64,000 nt of DNA from RPQJ01 sp963706755. Its GTDB lineage: Bacteria > Pseudomonadota > Gammaproteobacteria > Steroidobacterales > Steroidobacteraceae. This document shows, one piece after another, positions 1 through 8,803 of this stretch. Both the position numbers and the translations under genes were made by a program. The notes under the pieces are model-generated. The model saw only the letters and a program-made list of their open reading frames with translations, did no database searches and was not told the origin of the DNA. Location of the stretch: positions 186,001 to 250,000 of the forward strand of contig CAVPNH010000016.1 of the NCBI GenBank assembly GCA_963706755.1, written 5' to 3'. How positions within the stretch are numbered: the first letter of the stretch is position 1; every line of letters starts with the position of its first letter.

Positions 1-386
1 CGCTGTGCGTGGCTGCCGGGGCGCTCGCGCGCACCGAGAGCCGCGGCGCACACTTCCGCGAGGACTACCCGCGGCGGGACGACACGACGTGGCTGCGCAG
101 GACGCTCGCGACCTGGAAGGACCCGGGCGATACGCTGCCCAGCTTCACCTACGAGCCGCTCGACGTGAAGACGATGGAACTGCCCCCCGGCTGGCGCGGG
201 TACGGCGCGAAGAACTACATCGACCATCCGGACACGGCGCAGCGGGCGGCGGACGTCGCAGCACAGCGCGAGCGACTCGGGGACGCGGATCGCCACGCGC
301 TGCAGGCGGCGCTCATGTCCTACGAACACCTGTTGCCCGAGCGGTTCCGCGGTCGCAACGAACGCATCGACGAGAAGCTGCCATGA
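1..386 (+). CDS. frdA: Fumarate reductase / succinate dehydrogenase flavoprotein subunit, C-terminal part
   Basis: The 5' end is cut by the window edge; the frame begins at base 3 and about 127 C-terminal residues are visible. They carry the end of the flavoprotein subunit, with the family pattern of an early SRGAHFREDYP motif (here ESRGAHFREDYP) followed by a basic tail. FrdA/SdhA holds covalent FAD and interconverts succinate and fumarate on the inner face of the membrane. The stop codon overlaps the start of the iron-sulfur subunit gene (ATGA at 383-386), so the two are translationally coupled. In Wolinella-type enzymes the order is frdC-frdA-frdB, so a cytochrome b subunit gene would be expected just upstream, outside the window. 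Family assignment is firm; fumarate reductase versus succinate dehydrogenase direction cannot be decided from sequence. Confidence 0.85.
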   Translation, partial: LCVAAGALARTESRGAHFREDYPRRDDTTWLRRTLATWKDPGDTLPSFTYEPLDVKTMELPPGWRGYGAKNYIDHPDTAQRAADVAAQRERLGDADRHALQAALMSYEHLLPERFRGRNERIDEKLP

Positions 387-1159
387 CCAACCCGACTGCG
401 ACACCGAATGCGCCGCAGGTTGAGGCTGCGGCCGCTCCACGCAGTCTCCGCTTCCACATCCTGCGCCACGACCCGCGGGATCCGGAGAGCGTGCCGCACG
501 TCGAGACCTTCGAGCTCGAGGAAGCCGCGGGGATGACGCTCTTCATCGCGCTGAACGAGATCCGCGAGCGGCTCGACTCGTCCGTCGCCTTCGACTTCGT
601 CTGCCGTGCGGGCATCTGCGGCAGCTGCGGCATGGTCGTGAACGGGCGGCCCGGGCTCGCATGCAGGACCCTGACGAAGGACTTGCCCGCCGACATCACG
701 CTCGCCCCGCTGCCGGCGTTCGAGCTCATCGCCGACCTGTCGGTGAACACCGGCAAGTGGATGCGTGGCATGAGCGAGCGGCTCGAGACCTGGGTGCACT
801 CGCTCGGGCAGGAGGCGGATCTTGGCCGCCTCGAGGAGCGCATGGATCCCGAGCTCGCCGACCGCATCTACGAGCTCGACCGCTGCATCGAGTGCGGCTG
901 CTGCGTCGCCGCCTGCGGGACGGCGCGCATGCGCGAGGATTTCGTGGGCGCCGTGGGACTGAACAAGATCGCGCGCTTCCGGCTCGACCCGCGCGACTCG
1001 CGCACGGACGCGGATTTCTACGAGCTCGTGGGCAACGACGACGGCGTGTTCGGCTGCATGACGCTGCTCGGCTGCCACGACGTCTGCCCGAAGAGCCTGC
1101 CGCTGCAGACACAGATCGCGTTCCTAAGGCGGAAGATGGCGCGGACCGGGCTCGGCTGA
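383..1159 (+). CDS. frdB: Fumarate reductase / succinate dehydrogenase iron-sulfur subunit
   Basis: 258 aa. The N-terminal [2Fe-2S] ferredoxin domain uses Cys74, Cys79, Cys82 and Cys94. The C-terminal domain has a [4Fe-4S] set (Cys168, 171, 174, 178 in CIECGCCVAAC) and a third cluster set (Cys225, 231, 235 in CMTLLGCHDVC). These three clusters pass electrons between the FAD of FrdA and the quinone in the membrane. The N-terminus is about 20 residues longer than in Wolinella FrdB and rich in Ala/Pro. The ATG at 383 overlaps the frdA stop; no other start fits better. It is the last gene of the operon: the next gene is on the opposite strand. All cluster ligands are intact, so the enzyme is probably functional. 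Confidence 0.92.
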   Translation: MTNPTATPNAPQVEAAAAPRSLRFHILRHDPRDPESVPHVETFELEEAAGMTLFIALNEIRERLDSSVAFDFVCRAGICGSCGMVVNGRPGLACRTLTKDLPADITLAPLPAFELIADLSVNTGKWMRGMSERLETWVHSLGQEADLGRLEERMDPELADRIYELDRCIECGCCVAACGTARMREDFVGAVGLNKIARFRLDPRDSRTDADFYELVGNDDGVFGCMTLLGCHDVCPKSLPLQTQIAFLRRKMARTGLG

Positions 1160-1220
1160 GGTATCCGGGGGTCCCGTCGGGCGACGCCGCCTGCCGCTGA
1201 TCCGGCGGCCGGCCCCGGCC

Positions 1221-2324
1221 TCAGGCGAATCGGACCGTCAGGCCCGAAACCTCGAGCCTGGGAATGTCGAGTTCGAGCAGGCCTGCGCCGCCTGACTCCC
1301 TCACCCATTGCCGGACGCGTTCCGTATCCGCCGCCGGCATGGCGGCAAGCAGGTCGAGCGCCCGCTGCACCAGCCAGAGCGTGAACGGCACGGCCTGCCG
1401 CGCGTGCGTGCCGTCGGCGAAGGGATAGCTCACCGTCCCGAGGAATCGCTCGATGCGCTTGCCGCGCGCAGGCGCGGGCTCCGCCCGGCGTAACTCGGCG
1501 AGCGTGCCCTCGACCAAGGGCAGGAACTCGTCGAACATGCTGCGGATGATCGGTTGCAGGCTCGCCGGCAGCGGCGTCCCGACGGCTGCGTGCGGCGGCG
1601 CGCCCGGCGTCATGTACGGCTGGTTCATCCGCCAGATCCATGCGTGGAGATGCGGGCGCGGGAGTATGAACTCGTCGCGCGACCAGGGATCCTGCACGAG
1701 ATGACCGTACATCGGTACGATGAGGCCGAAGTCGATCGGGGTCGCCCGCTCGCCGAGCAGGTAGGGGTGCACGGCCAGGTGGGCATCCAGCGCATCCATG
1801 TTCTTCCGGGCCCAGCGCCAGATCAGCGGCTGCGTCTCGGTCGTGATGCCGATGCGCGGAAGGTGCGCCTGGATCGTGCCCGCCACCTTCACTGTCAGCC
1901 GGTTCTTCATGGACTTCGGGAGGCCGATGAACATCCCCTCGCCGAGTTCCTCGTACCACCATGCGTGATAGGTGCGTCCAAGCCAACGCGTGGCCAGGTC
2001 GACCGGCTGCCAGAATTCGCTCGCCCAGACGCTCGCCAGCGTCGTGAAGAATGCGTGCACGGGATCCGGCGGCAGGATCGGCTCCCCGGGGTGGCTCGCT
2101 TCCAGTCGGTCGAGGATGACCTCGCTGTCTGCGATCCATTCACCCTCGGGAGTGATGATGACCGGGAGCGAGGGATCGCCGAACCGTCGCTTGATCGTGA
2201 CCATGTAAGTCCAGGCGCTCGGCACGCGTTCCACGTACGAGATGCGCTTCTTGATCAGGTAGCTGCGCACTCGCGCGCTGTAGCGTGAGCAGATCGCGCC
2301 AAGAAGCAGGTGAACATTCTGCAT
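1221..2324 (-). CDS. Glutathione S-transferase family protein
   Basis: 367 aa, long for a GST (usually 200-230). Residues 1-80 form a thioredoxin-like GST N-domain, with a SLPVIITPEG loop (cis-Pro) followed by the DSEVILDRLE glutathione-contact segment. An all-helical C-domain follows, and a further 100 or so residues have no clear match. I chose the ATG at 2324 because it has a GGAG ribosome site about eight bases upstream; a longer in-frame opening exists but lacks one. It may conjugate or reduce a hydrophobic substrate with glutathione; the substrate is unknown. It is convergent with frdB and has a weakly spaced upstream neighbour (epoxide hydrolase) on the same strand, 89 bases away. Confidence 0.7.
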   Translation of the reverse strand: MQNVHLLLGAICSRYSARVRSYLIKKRISYVERVPSAWTYMVTIKRRFGDPSLPVIITPEGEWIADSEVILDRLEASHPGEPILPPDPVHAFFTTLASVWASEFWQPVDLATRWLGRTYHAWWYEELGEGMFIGLPKSMKNRLTVKVAGTIQAHLPRIGITTETQPLIWRWARKNMDALDAHLAVHPYLLGERATPIDFGLIVPMYGHLVQDPWSRDEFILPRPHLHAWIWRMNQPYMTPGAPPHAAVGTPLPASLQPIIRSMFDEFLPLVEGTLAELRRAEPAPARGKRIERFLGTVSYPFADGTHARQAVPFTLWLVQRALDLLAAMPAADTERVRQWVRESGGAGLLELDIPRLEVSGLTVRFA

Positions 2325-2412
2325 TTCGTTCTCCGTTCGACCATCCGCGTCGGGTACCGTGGCCGCGCGAGGCCGGATCACCGCCGCCCGGGCCTTCGGC
2401 GCCGGCGCGCGA

Positions 2413-3229
2413 TCAGCGCATGTACTCGAGCATCAGCGCGTTCACGCGCTCGGGCGCCGTGAGCTGCAGCCAGTGGTTGGCGCCCTCGACGCGCTCGTAG
2501 CGCCAGGCGGCCTCGACGTACCGACGGCTCTCGACCATCTGCGATTCCGCCAGGTAGCGGTCCCCGGTTCCGTACACGCCCATCACCGGCACGCGAACCG
2601 GCGGCCAGTCACGATTGAAAAACAGCCCGATGTTGGCGCGGTAGTAGTTGAACCCGGCCGTCAGGCGGCCCGGCCGCGAGAGTCTTTCGATGCAGCGCGG
2701 CGCCTCGTCGTCGAATGCCAGGAATGCGCGGAACGGGCGCCAGTTGCGGAGACGCGCGACCCATTCGGCGATGCCGCGCAACTGGATGAAGACCACGTAC
2801 CAGCCCTTGAGCTTCTGCTCCAGCGACGCGCTCACGTAGGCGGCCGGATGGCCGACCGACAGGGCCATGTAACGATCGACTCGCTCCGGGTGGTGCGCGC
2901 AGAGACGCCACGCGATGGCGGCGCCCCAGTCGTGTCCCGCCAGCCGGACCTTGGCGATGCCGAGTTGATCGAGGATCGCGAGCAGGTCGCCGACCAGGAG
3001 GTCGATCCTGTAGTTGCGGCTGCCGGACGGAGCGTCCGAGTCGCCGCAGCCGCGCGTGTCCGGGGCGATCACCTGGTAGCCGGCCGCGACCAGGGCGGAA
3101 ATCTGGTGGCGCCAGACATCGTGGCAATCCGGGAACCCGTGCACCAGCATGACAGGCGGGCCCTGCGCCGGCGATGACGACGTTGAGCCCGATGCCGTTG
3201 ACTGTCATGCGGCGGGTAGTGACTTGCAT
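2413..3229 (-). CDS. Alpha/beta hydrolase, soluble epoxide hydrolase type (frameshifted near the N-terminus)
   Basis: The reading starts at ATG 3229 (AGGGA site upstream), gives about 23 residues, then breaks. The rest is open in another frame to 2413. Restoring one base at the GGGCCC run (3158-3163) gives the expected GPPVMLVHGFPD oxyanion motif. The rest shows a nucleophile elbow GHDWGAA (Asp nucleophile), an acid in YGTGDRY and a His in GANHWLQL. The cap carries Tyr residues in FNYYRAN and GWYVVF, as in epoxide hydrolases, rather than halide-binding Trp pairs. The enzyme would open epoxides to diols in the cytosol. Either a sequencing error or a recent inactivating indel; all catalytic residues remain, which favours an error. 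Confidence 0.72.
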
Positions 3230-3269
3230 CGGATGTCCCTGCGCTGTCCGGGGTTCGCCGTCGGCGTCC

Positions 3270-3950
3270 TCAGGACCCCTGTCCCGGCCCGATCTTCATC
3301 TTGAGCAGTTCGATTTCATCGCGCAGTTCGGCCACCGCAGCTTCGAGCGCGGCGATTCGCTCGGCGGGCCGCGCGACTCCGGGCTCGGCACCCGCGTCCT
3401 TTTCCGCGTGCGCCAGCTCTTCGGCCGTCCATTCCGGCGCGTCGCCGCTGAAGAGGTGCATGTAGCGCGACTCCCGTCGCCCGGGCTCCCGCGGGAGCTT
3501 CGCGACGAACGGGCCCTCCGGCCGCGTCATCAGGTCCTCGAGTTCAGACTCCACTTCGCTCACGTCGCTGAATGGCGCGAGCCTCGCTGCGTGCGTGCGC
3601 AACTCGCCCGGCGTCTGCGGCCCGCGCAGCATCAGCTCGCAGACGATGGCGGTGGCGCGCGGCGAGAATCGCAGCGACCCGAACTGCGTATTGCAGAACA
3701 GGTGCTGGAACTTCGGCACGCGGCTGCCGAAGCCGGACTTCTCGAGCACCAGTTGGCGGCGGATGAGCCATGCCACGACCTCCCGCACGTCCCGCTCCTC
3801 GAGCGCCAGCACCGGGTCGCGGTTGCTCTTCTGGTTGCAGGCATTGGTGAGCGCGTTCAGCGACAGCGGGTACTGGTCGGGCGTGGCGATCTGCTTCTCG
3901 ATGAGGCAGCCGATGACCCGTGCTTCGTGGGCGGTCAGTTCGATGGGCAT
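3270..3950 (-). CDS. yceH: YceH/DUF480 family winged-helix protein
   Basis: 226 aa, the usual length of the family. It opens with the family signature LTAHEARVIGCLIEK and QYPLSLNAL, followed by two winged-helix modules (roughly residues 5-85 and 90-165). The C-terminus is a predicted coiled coil from about residue 190 (ERIAALEAAVAELRDEIELL). YceH of Escherichia coli has no established biochemical role; its fold suggests nucleic acid or protein binding. It lies 40 bases upstream of the epoxide hydrolase on the same strand, and is divergent from the acyltransferase gene, with 75 bases between the two start codons. Confidence 0.88.
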   Translation of the reverse strand: MPIELTAHEARVIGCLIEKQIATPDQYPLSLNALTNACNQKSNRDPVLALEERDVREVVAWLIRRQLVLEKSGFGSRVPKFQHLFCNTQFGSLRFSPRATAIVCELMLRGPQTPGELRTHAARLAPFSDVSEVESELEDLMTRPEGPFVAKLPREPGRRESRYMHLFSGDAPEWTAEELAHAEKDAGAEPGVARPAERIAALEAAVAELRDEIELLKMKIGPGQGS

Positions 3951-4025
3951 GGCGCGCTCCGTGGGCTGGGTTTCGGTCGAGCGGGCGGGGCATAATCGCT
4001 CCCCCGGGACAGCGGATTCTACTCG

Positions 4026-4916
4026 GTGCAGGAACGCAGCGGTTCGACGCCCAGGGGCGTGCTCACGATTTCGCTGATGACGCTGAACGTCATCGCGTGG
4101 TGCGTGGTGCTGTTCGTCGTCGCCCTGCTCAAGTTCCTGGTTCCGATCCCGGCCTGGCGCCGCCTCACGAGCCGGGTCATGACCGCCTTGGCCGAGGGCT
4201 GGATCGGCACCAACAACGCGCTGTTCCGGGCCCTGGGGGCGATGCCGCTAGCCGTGCGCGGGCTCGAGGGACTGTCGACGCGCGAGTGGTACCTCGTAGT
4301 GTCGAATCACCGCTCCTGGGTGGACATCCTGGTGCTGCAGGCCGTCTTCAACCGGCGCATTCCGTTCCTCAAGTTCTTCCTCAAGCAGCAGTTGATCTGG
4401 GTTCCGTTCCTTGGGCTGGCGTGGTGGGCGCTCGATTTCCCCTTCATGCGCCGTCACTCGCCTGCGTATCTCGAGAAGCATCCCGAGAGGCGCGGCGAGG
4501 ACCTCGAGGTCACGCGGCGTGCCTGCGAGAAGTTCCGCCTGATTCCGACCTCGATCATGAATTTCGTCGAGGGCACGCGCTACACGGAACAGAAGCACGC
4601 AGCCTTCAAGTCCACGTACCGGCACCTGTTGCCGCCGCGACCGGGCGGAACCTCCTTCGTGCTCTCCGCGATGGGCGGCATGCTGCACGCGATGCTCGAC
4701 GTGACCATCGCCTATCCGGGCCGATCGCCGACCCTCTGGGACCTGTGCTGCGGCCGGCTGGGGACCGTGACGGTCGATGTCCGCAGGCGTGCGATCGACG
4801 AGTGGATGGCGGCCGGAGACTATGCAGGCGATCCGGCATTCCGCGCCCGCTTCAAGGACTGGCTCGCCGGCCTATGGGCCGAGAAGGACCAGTTGCTCGG
4901 TCGAATGGGTTACTGA
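4026..4916 (+). CDS. YihG-like 1-acyl-glycerol-3-phosphate acyltransferase family protein
   Basis: 296 aa. One membrane helix near residues 15-38 is followed by a PlsC domain with the catalytic NHRSWVD motif (NHxxxxD) and the FVEGTR phosphate-binding motif. Length and the long C-terminal part after FVEGTR match the YihG branch of PlsC-like enzymes, which acylate lysophospholipids at the inner membrane; the exact acyl acceptor is unproven. The start is a GTG at 4026 with only a weak ribosome site; the ATG at 4077, just before the hydrophobic helix, is an alternative. The thioesterase gene follows after ten bases, suggesting a two-gene unit handling acyl chains. Confidence 0.82.
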   Translation: MQERSGSTPRGVLTISLMTLNVIAWCVVLFVVALLKFLVPIPAWRRLTSRVMTALAEGWIGTNNALFRALGAMPLAVRGLEGLSTREWYLVVSNHRSWVDILVLQAVFNRRIPFLKFFLKQQLIWVPFLGLAWWALDFPFMRRHSPAYLEKHPERRGEDLEVTRRACEKFRLIPTSIMNFVEGTRYTEQKHAAFKSTYRHLLPPRPGGTSFVLSAMGGMLHAMLDVTIAYPGRSPTLWDLCCGRLGTVTVDVRRRAIDEWMAAGDYAGDPAFRARFKDWLAGLWAEKDQLLGRMGY

Positions 4917-4926
4917 GGGGAAGCGC

Positions 4927-5424
4927 GTGTCCTGGGACCTGCCGTCGCCTTTCATCCACGAGCGCGTCGCGGTGCACACCGAGATCGACGGCTATGGTCA
5001 CGTGAACAACGTCGTCTACATCGCCTGGATGGACGACTGCGCCTGGGCGCACTCGACCGAGCGGGGCATCCCGCCCGAGCTCTGCCGCCGGCTCAACCGC
5101 GGCATGGCGGTCTGGCGTACGCAGGTGCACTACCTGGGATCGGCCTACGAGGGCGATCGCATCCAGGTCGCGACCTGGCCCGTGTGGAACGACGGAAAGC
5201 TGCGCATCGAGCGGCGATTCCAGATGCGGCGGCAGTCGGACGGGCAGACGCTGGTGCGGGCGCTGATCCACTACGTGTGCATCGACCTCGTGACCGGCAA
5301 GGCGAAGCGCATGCCGGAGGAATTCACGAAATACACCGTGGCGCCCGAAGTCGCCGCGGCCGTTGCGGCCGAGAGCGAGCCCTTCCAGCCGGGCGTCGAG
5401 CCGCGCGCACGCGCACCAGGCTGA
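4927..5424 (+). CDS. Acyl-CoA thioesterase, hotdog fold (4-hydroxybenzoyl-CoA thioesterase/YbgC type)
   Basis: 165 aa. The GTG at 4927 is chosen because GAGGGG sits eight bases upstream and the family start motif follows directly. The segment DGYGHVNNVVYIAWMDD carries the active-site Asp/His-Val-Asn pattern of the hotdog thioesterases, with a single hotdog domain to about residue 130 and a variable tail. It probably hydrolyses an acyl-CoA in the cytosol; chain length is not predictable. It lies ten bases after the acyltransferase and is followed 39 bases later by a dienelactone hydrolase on the same strand. Confidence 0.82.
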   Translation: MSWDLPSPFIHERVAVHTEIDGYGHVNNVVYIAWMDDCAWAHSTERGIPPELCRRLNRGMAVWRTQVHYLGSAYEGDRIQVATWPVWNDGKLRIERRFQMRRQSDGQTLVRALIHYVCIDLVTGKAKRMPEEFTKYTVAPEVAAAVAAESEPFQPGVEPRARAPG

Positions 5425-5463
5425 CGCGCACCAATAAGACACGTCGGAAACGGGAGAAACAGC

Positions 5464-6345
5464 ATGCACGACCAGTGGACCGGCCCGGAACTCGACTCAC
5501 TTGTAGGCCGGACGTCGCTCACGCGGCGCGACGTGATCGTCACTTCGCTCGCCGTCGGGTTTGCCGCGGCGGTGAGCCCGGTCTGCGCCGAAACGGTGAT
5601 TACGACGGGCACCGAGGGCCTCGCGGCGGGCGAGGTGAAGATCCCCGTGTCGGATGGCGAGATTCCCGCCTACCGCGCGATGCCCGCGAAAGGTGGACGC
5701 TTCCCGGTGGTGCTCGTCGTGCAGGAGATCTTCGGCGTGCACGAGCACATCAAGGACCTCTGCCGCCGCTTCGCGAAGGAAGGCTACCTCGCCATCGCGC
5801 CGGAGCTCTACGCGAGGCAGGGCGACGTGTCGAAAATGACCGACTACAAGCAGATCTTCGCCGAGGTCGTGTCGAAGGTGCCCGACGCGCAGGTGATGTC
5901 GGACCTCGACGCGGCCGTCGCGTGGGCGGGCAAGTCGGGGGCGGGCGACACGTCGCGCGTCGGCATCACCGGCTTCTGCTGGGGCGGGCGCGTCGTCTGG
6001 CTCTACGCCGCGCACAGCGCGACGCTCAAGGCCGGGGTCGCCTGGTACGGCCGGCTGAGCGGCGAGACGACGCCGTTGCAGCCGAAGTATCCGCTCGACG
6101 TCGTTGCGGAACTCGAGGCGCCCGTGCTCGGGCTCTACGGCGGACAGGACCAGGGCATCCCGCTCGCGGACGTGGAGAAGATGCGCGCGGCACTCGCGGC
6201 CGCGAAGAACCCTTCGGAGATCGTCGTGTTCCCGGATGCGGGCCACGGTTTCAACGCGGACTACCGTCCGAGCTACCGGGCCGAGGACGCGAAGGAAGGC
6301 TGGCGTCGCTGCCTCGCGTGGTTCAGGAAGCACGGCGTGGGTTAG
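5464..6345 (+). CDS. Dienelactone hydrolase family protein with Tat signal
   Basis: 293 aa. A twin-arginine motif (TRRDVIV, Arg21-Arg22) precedes a hydrophobic stretch ending SPVCA, so the protein is probably exported folded. The hydrolase domain has the family nucleophile Cys172 in GFCWGG, an Asp in YGGQDQG and a His in DAGHGFN, the Cys-Asp-His triad of dienelactone hydrolases. Members cleave enol-lactones in aromatic degradation, but most homologs of this exported type have no known substrate. A GGGAG site precedes the ATG. No aromatic ring-cleavage genes are nearby. Confidence 0.85.
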   Translation: MHDQWTGPELDSLVGRTSLTRRDVIVTSLAVGFAAAVSPVCAETVITTGTEGLAAGEVKIPVSDGEIPAYRAMPAKGGRFPVVLVVQEIFGVHEHIKDLCRRFAKEGYLAIAPELYARQGDVSKMTDYKQIFAEVVSKVPDAQVMSDLDAAVAWAGKSGAGDTSRVGITGFCWGGRVVWLYAAHSATLKAGVAWYGRLSGETTPLQPKYPLDVVAELEAPVLGLYGGQDQGIPLADVEKMRAALAAAKNPSEIVVFPDAGHGFNADYRPSYRAEDAKEGWRRCLAWFRKHGVG

Positions 6346-6390
6346 ACGATCGAGGCGCCCGCGTGAATGCGACGCGGCGACCCGGGCAGC

Positions 6391-8712
6391 TCAGAACTTC
6401 CAGAGCACGCCGACGTTGGGAATGAGCGGCAGCCAGTTCCGGTATTCGTGCTGGAGGACCGCCACACCGTCGTCCTCGGTCTCGTAGCCGAAATCCGTGC
6501 AGCAGGGATTCTGGCGGTCGAAGGCGTTCGTGACCTCGGCGAAGACGTTCAGCGTTCCGCGCGGCAGCGCGAAATCGCGGCTCACCCGCGCGTCCACGGA
6601 CGCGTAGGCCCCGAGCCGCGACGCGTTGCGCGGCCCGACCGACACGGTCTGCGATCCGGGGACCGAGCCCACGATCGTGACCGGCGTCGTCGGCCACCCC
6701 GTGTGGTAGGTGGCCGCGAGCGTGGCCTGCCAGCCGCCCTGCGACCACGAGATGCCGCCGCCGAGGTTGTTGGTCTGGTCCCAGCTGCGCAGCGTGTTCT
6801 GCCCGCCGCGGCGGTCGTAGACGCGGGACCACGCGTAGTTGAACCAGCCGTTCCACGGCGAGTCGCTCCTGCGGGTCAGGAGGAATTCCACGCCCTTCGC
6901 GCGCGACGAGCTGGGCCAGATCGCCACGCGGTCCCAGCGCAGTTCCGGGACCAGCGAGGTCGGGTCGTAGAGACTCTCGAAGCGCAGCGCGGGTTGGTCG
7001 TAGTCCTTGATGTAGCCCTCGAGCCGCAGGTTGAAACCCTGAGGAAGAGCCTGCTCGATCCCGAGGATTTCGTGGATCGCGCGCTGGGGCCTGAAGAAAC
7101 GGCCGACGCCGTCCTCGACCTGCAGTTCGTTGATTCCCTGTGACTGCTTGTAGATGCCCCAGCTCGCGCGCAGCAGGGTCCTGGGCGCGGCCTGGTAGAG
7201 CAGGTTCACCCGCGGCCCGAGCTGGTCGCTGCCCTCCGGGGTGTAGGTCTCGTCGTCCCAGCGCAGGCCGAATTCGGCGGTCAGCGGGTCGGCGATGCGC
7301 ACGCGGCTCGACACGTACATCGCGTAGTGCTCCCCGGAGGGCTTCGGCGAGAGGTCGTTTACCCGCGTGATCGCGCCGCTGCCGGGGAACGGATAGCCAG
7401 GCTCGAAGTGCACGATGCTCGAATAATCGTAGGTCGCGTCCAGCGAACGGACTTCGCCTCCGAAGCGCGTGAGCCATCGGTCACTGCGCCAGGTGGCGTC
7501 GAGCTTGAGCCCGAGCACGTCGTAGTGACGGTGGTCGTCGGCAGTCCCCGTGCGCACGTCTTCCTCGTCGATTTCGCCATGGCGGGTCGTCTTGACATGG
7601 GTGTACGAGGCGATGGCCCGCGCGGTCAACGCACTGGAAAAATCGTGTTCCAGCGTGCCCCAGACATAGCTGTTGCCGTAGGTGGCGTCGGCGGATTCGG
7701 TCTCGAACTTGTTCGTGACATCCGCGTGGTCGCTCGACGCCAGGAAGTGCAGGCTGCCGCGCGTACCGGGCGTGAATTCGTAGTCGAGCCGCGCAAAAGC
7801 GTCCGAGTAGCGCAGTTCCCCGTAGGAGGCGTTGACGAGGTTGGCGATCTCATCGAGGTTGCTGCGACGCGCGGCGACGAGCCACTGGCCCTTGCCGTCC
7901 GCGAAGCGATTGAACGCGAACAGGCTCGCATTGAAGAGGCTCAATCCGAGCGCGTACTGCTGGTCCGCATCGGGGTGCACGGACGTCGCGTCGATGACGG
8001 CGCTCATGCGGTCGCCGAATTCGGCGGTGAACCCCCCGGCGTGCACGTCAAGGCCTTCCAGGATCGACGGATCGAGCAGGCTGGTCGGGCTCTGGAGCAC
8101 CTTGAGGTGGAACGGTTCGTAGAGCGGGAAGCCGTCGAGCGACACGAGGGTTTCGTTGGCGACGCCGCCCCGCATGTACGCGAGTCCCGAGACACCATTG
8201 CTCGCGGCCCCCGGCAGGCGGTGCACCGCCTTGAGCGTGTCGTCGGCGAGTCGCGGCATCCCCTCGATCTCGCCCTGCGTGAGGAAGGTGTGTCCGTCGG
8301 GAACCAGGGCCGACAACGAGTAGCGGCTGGCGGCGACGACTATTTCCTCCATGGGTGTGGGCGCGGCACGCTCAGGCGCGGCCGCGGCCGCTCGTGACGG
8401 ACCACCGCGTAAGTGTCGGCGCCCACCGGCTGCGCCTCGAGGCCATGCTGCGCGAGCAGTTCCTGAAGCACCTGGAGCGGCGCGCCCGCCCTGGGCTCGC
8501 TCGTCACCTTGAGCGAGGGCGGGACGGTCTCCGTGCTGTAGACGAGGTGCAGTCCATGCTGCCCGAACTCGTGGAGCACGTCGTCCAGCGGACGCCCGGC
8601 GTAGGGCGGGTCCGCGGAGGCTGCCGCCGACCACAGCGCCGCGGCGCATGCGAGCGTTGCGGCAAGGGTCGCGCGTTTGGCGTCGGGTCGTGGAATGGAG
8701 CTCGAGTGGCAC
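6391..8712 (-). CDS. TonB-dependent receptor with N-terminal signalling (STN) domain, FecA type; frameshifted
   Basis: The long frame (8390 to 6391) holds the plug domain (starting near MEEIVVAASRYSL) and a complete outer-membrane beta-barrel ending in a terminal Phe (VGVLWKF). Just upstream, in another frame (8580-8390), lies an STN domain (RPLDDVLHEFGQHGL), preceded by a hydrophobic signal peptide ending WSAAASA. One lost base in the GC-rich run near 8375-8395 would join the two. STN domains of transducer receptors contact a FecR anti-sigma protein, and the two genes upstream encode exactly that and an ECF sigma. The substrate is probably a ferric siderophore or similar; no specificity is visible. 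The exact start is uncertain (GTG 8712 is in the wrong frame for the signal peptide). Confidence 0.82.
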   Translation of the reverse strand: MPLELHSTTRRQTRDPCRNARMRRGAVVGGSLRGPALRRASAGRRAPRVRAAWTAPRLQHGDRPALAQGDERAQGGRAAPGASGTARAAWPRGAAGGRRHLRGGPSRAAAAAPERAAPTPMEEIVVAASRYSLSALVPDGHTFLTQGEIEGMPRLADDTLKAVHRLPGAASNGVSGLAYMRGGVANETLVSLDGFPLYEPFHLKVLQSPTSLLDPSILEGLDVHAGGFTAEFGDRMSAVIDATSVHPDADQQYALGLSLFNASLFAFNRFADGKGQWLVAARRSNLDEIANLVNASYGELRYSDAFARLDYEFTPGTRGSLHFLASSDHADVTNKFETESADATYGNSYVWGTLEHDFSSALTARAIASYTHVKTTRHGEIDEEDVRTGTADDHRHYDVLGLKLDATWRSDRWLTRFGGEVRSLDATYDYSSIVHFEPGYPFPGSGAITRVNDLSPKPSGEHYAMYVSSRVRIADPLTAEFGLRWDDETYTPEGSDQLGPRVNLLYQAAPRTLLRASWGIYKQSQGINELQVEDGVGRFFRPQRAIHEILGIEQALPQGFNLRLEGYIKDYDQPALRFESLYDPTSLVPELRWDRVAIWPSSSRAKGVEFLLTRRSDSPWNGWFNYAWSRVYDRRGGQNTLRSWDQTNNLGGGISWSQGGWQATLAATYHTGWPTTPVTIVGSVPGSQTVSVGPRNASRLGAYASVDARVSRDFALPRGTLNVFAEVTNAFDRQNPCCTDFGYETEDDGVAVLQHEYRNWLPLIPNVGVLWKF

Positions 8713-8803
8713 GGGCGTCGGCTTGCGCAGGAACCCGCGCGCAGCGCGAGCCTGCGGATAGTAGCCGAGCCGGACCTGCCGGCCTACTGCGGATGCCCCC
8801 GAG

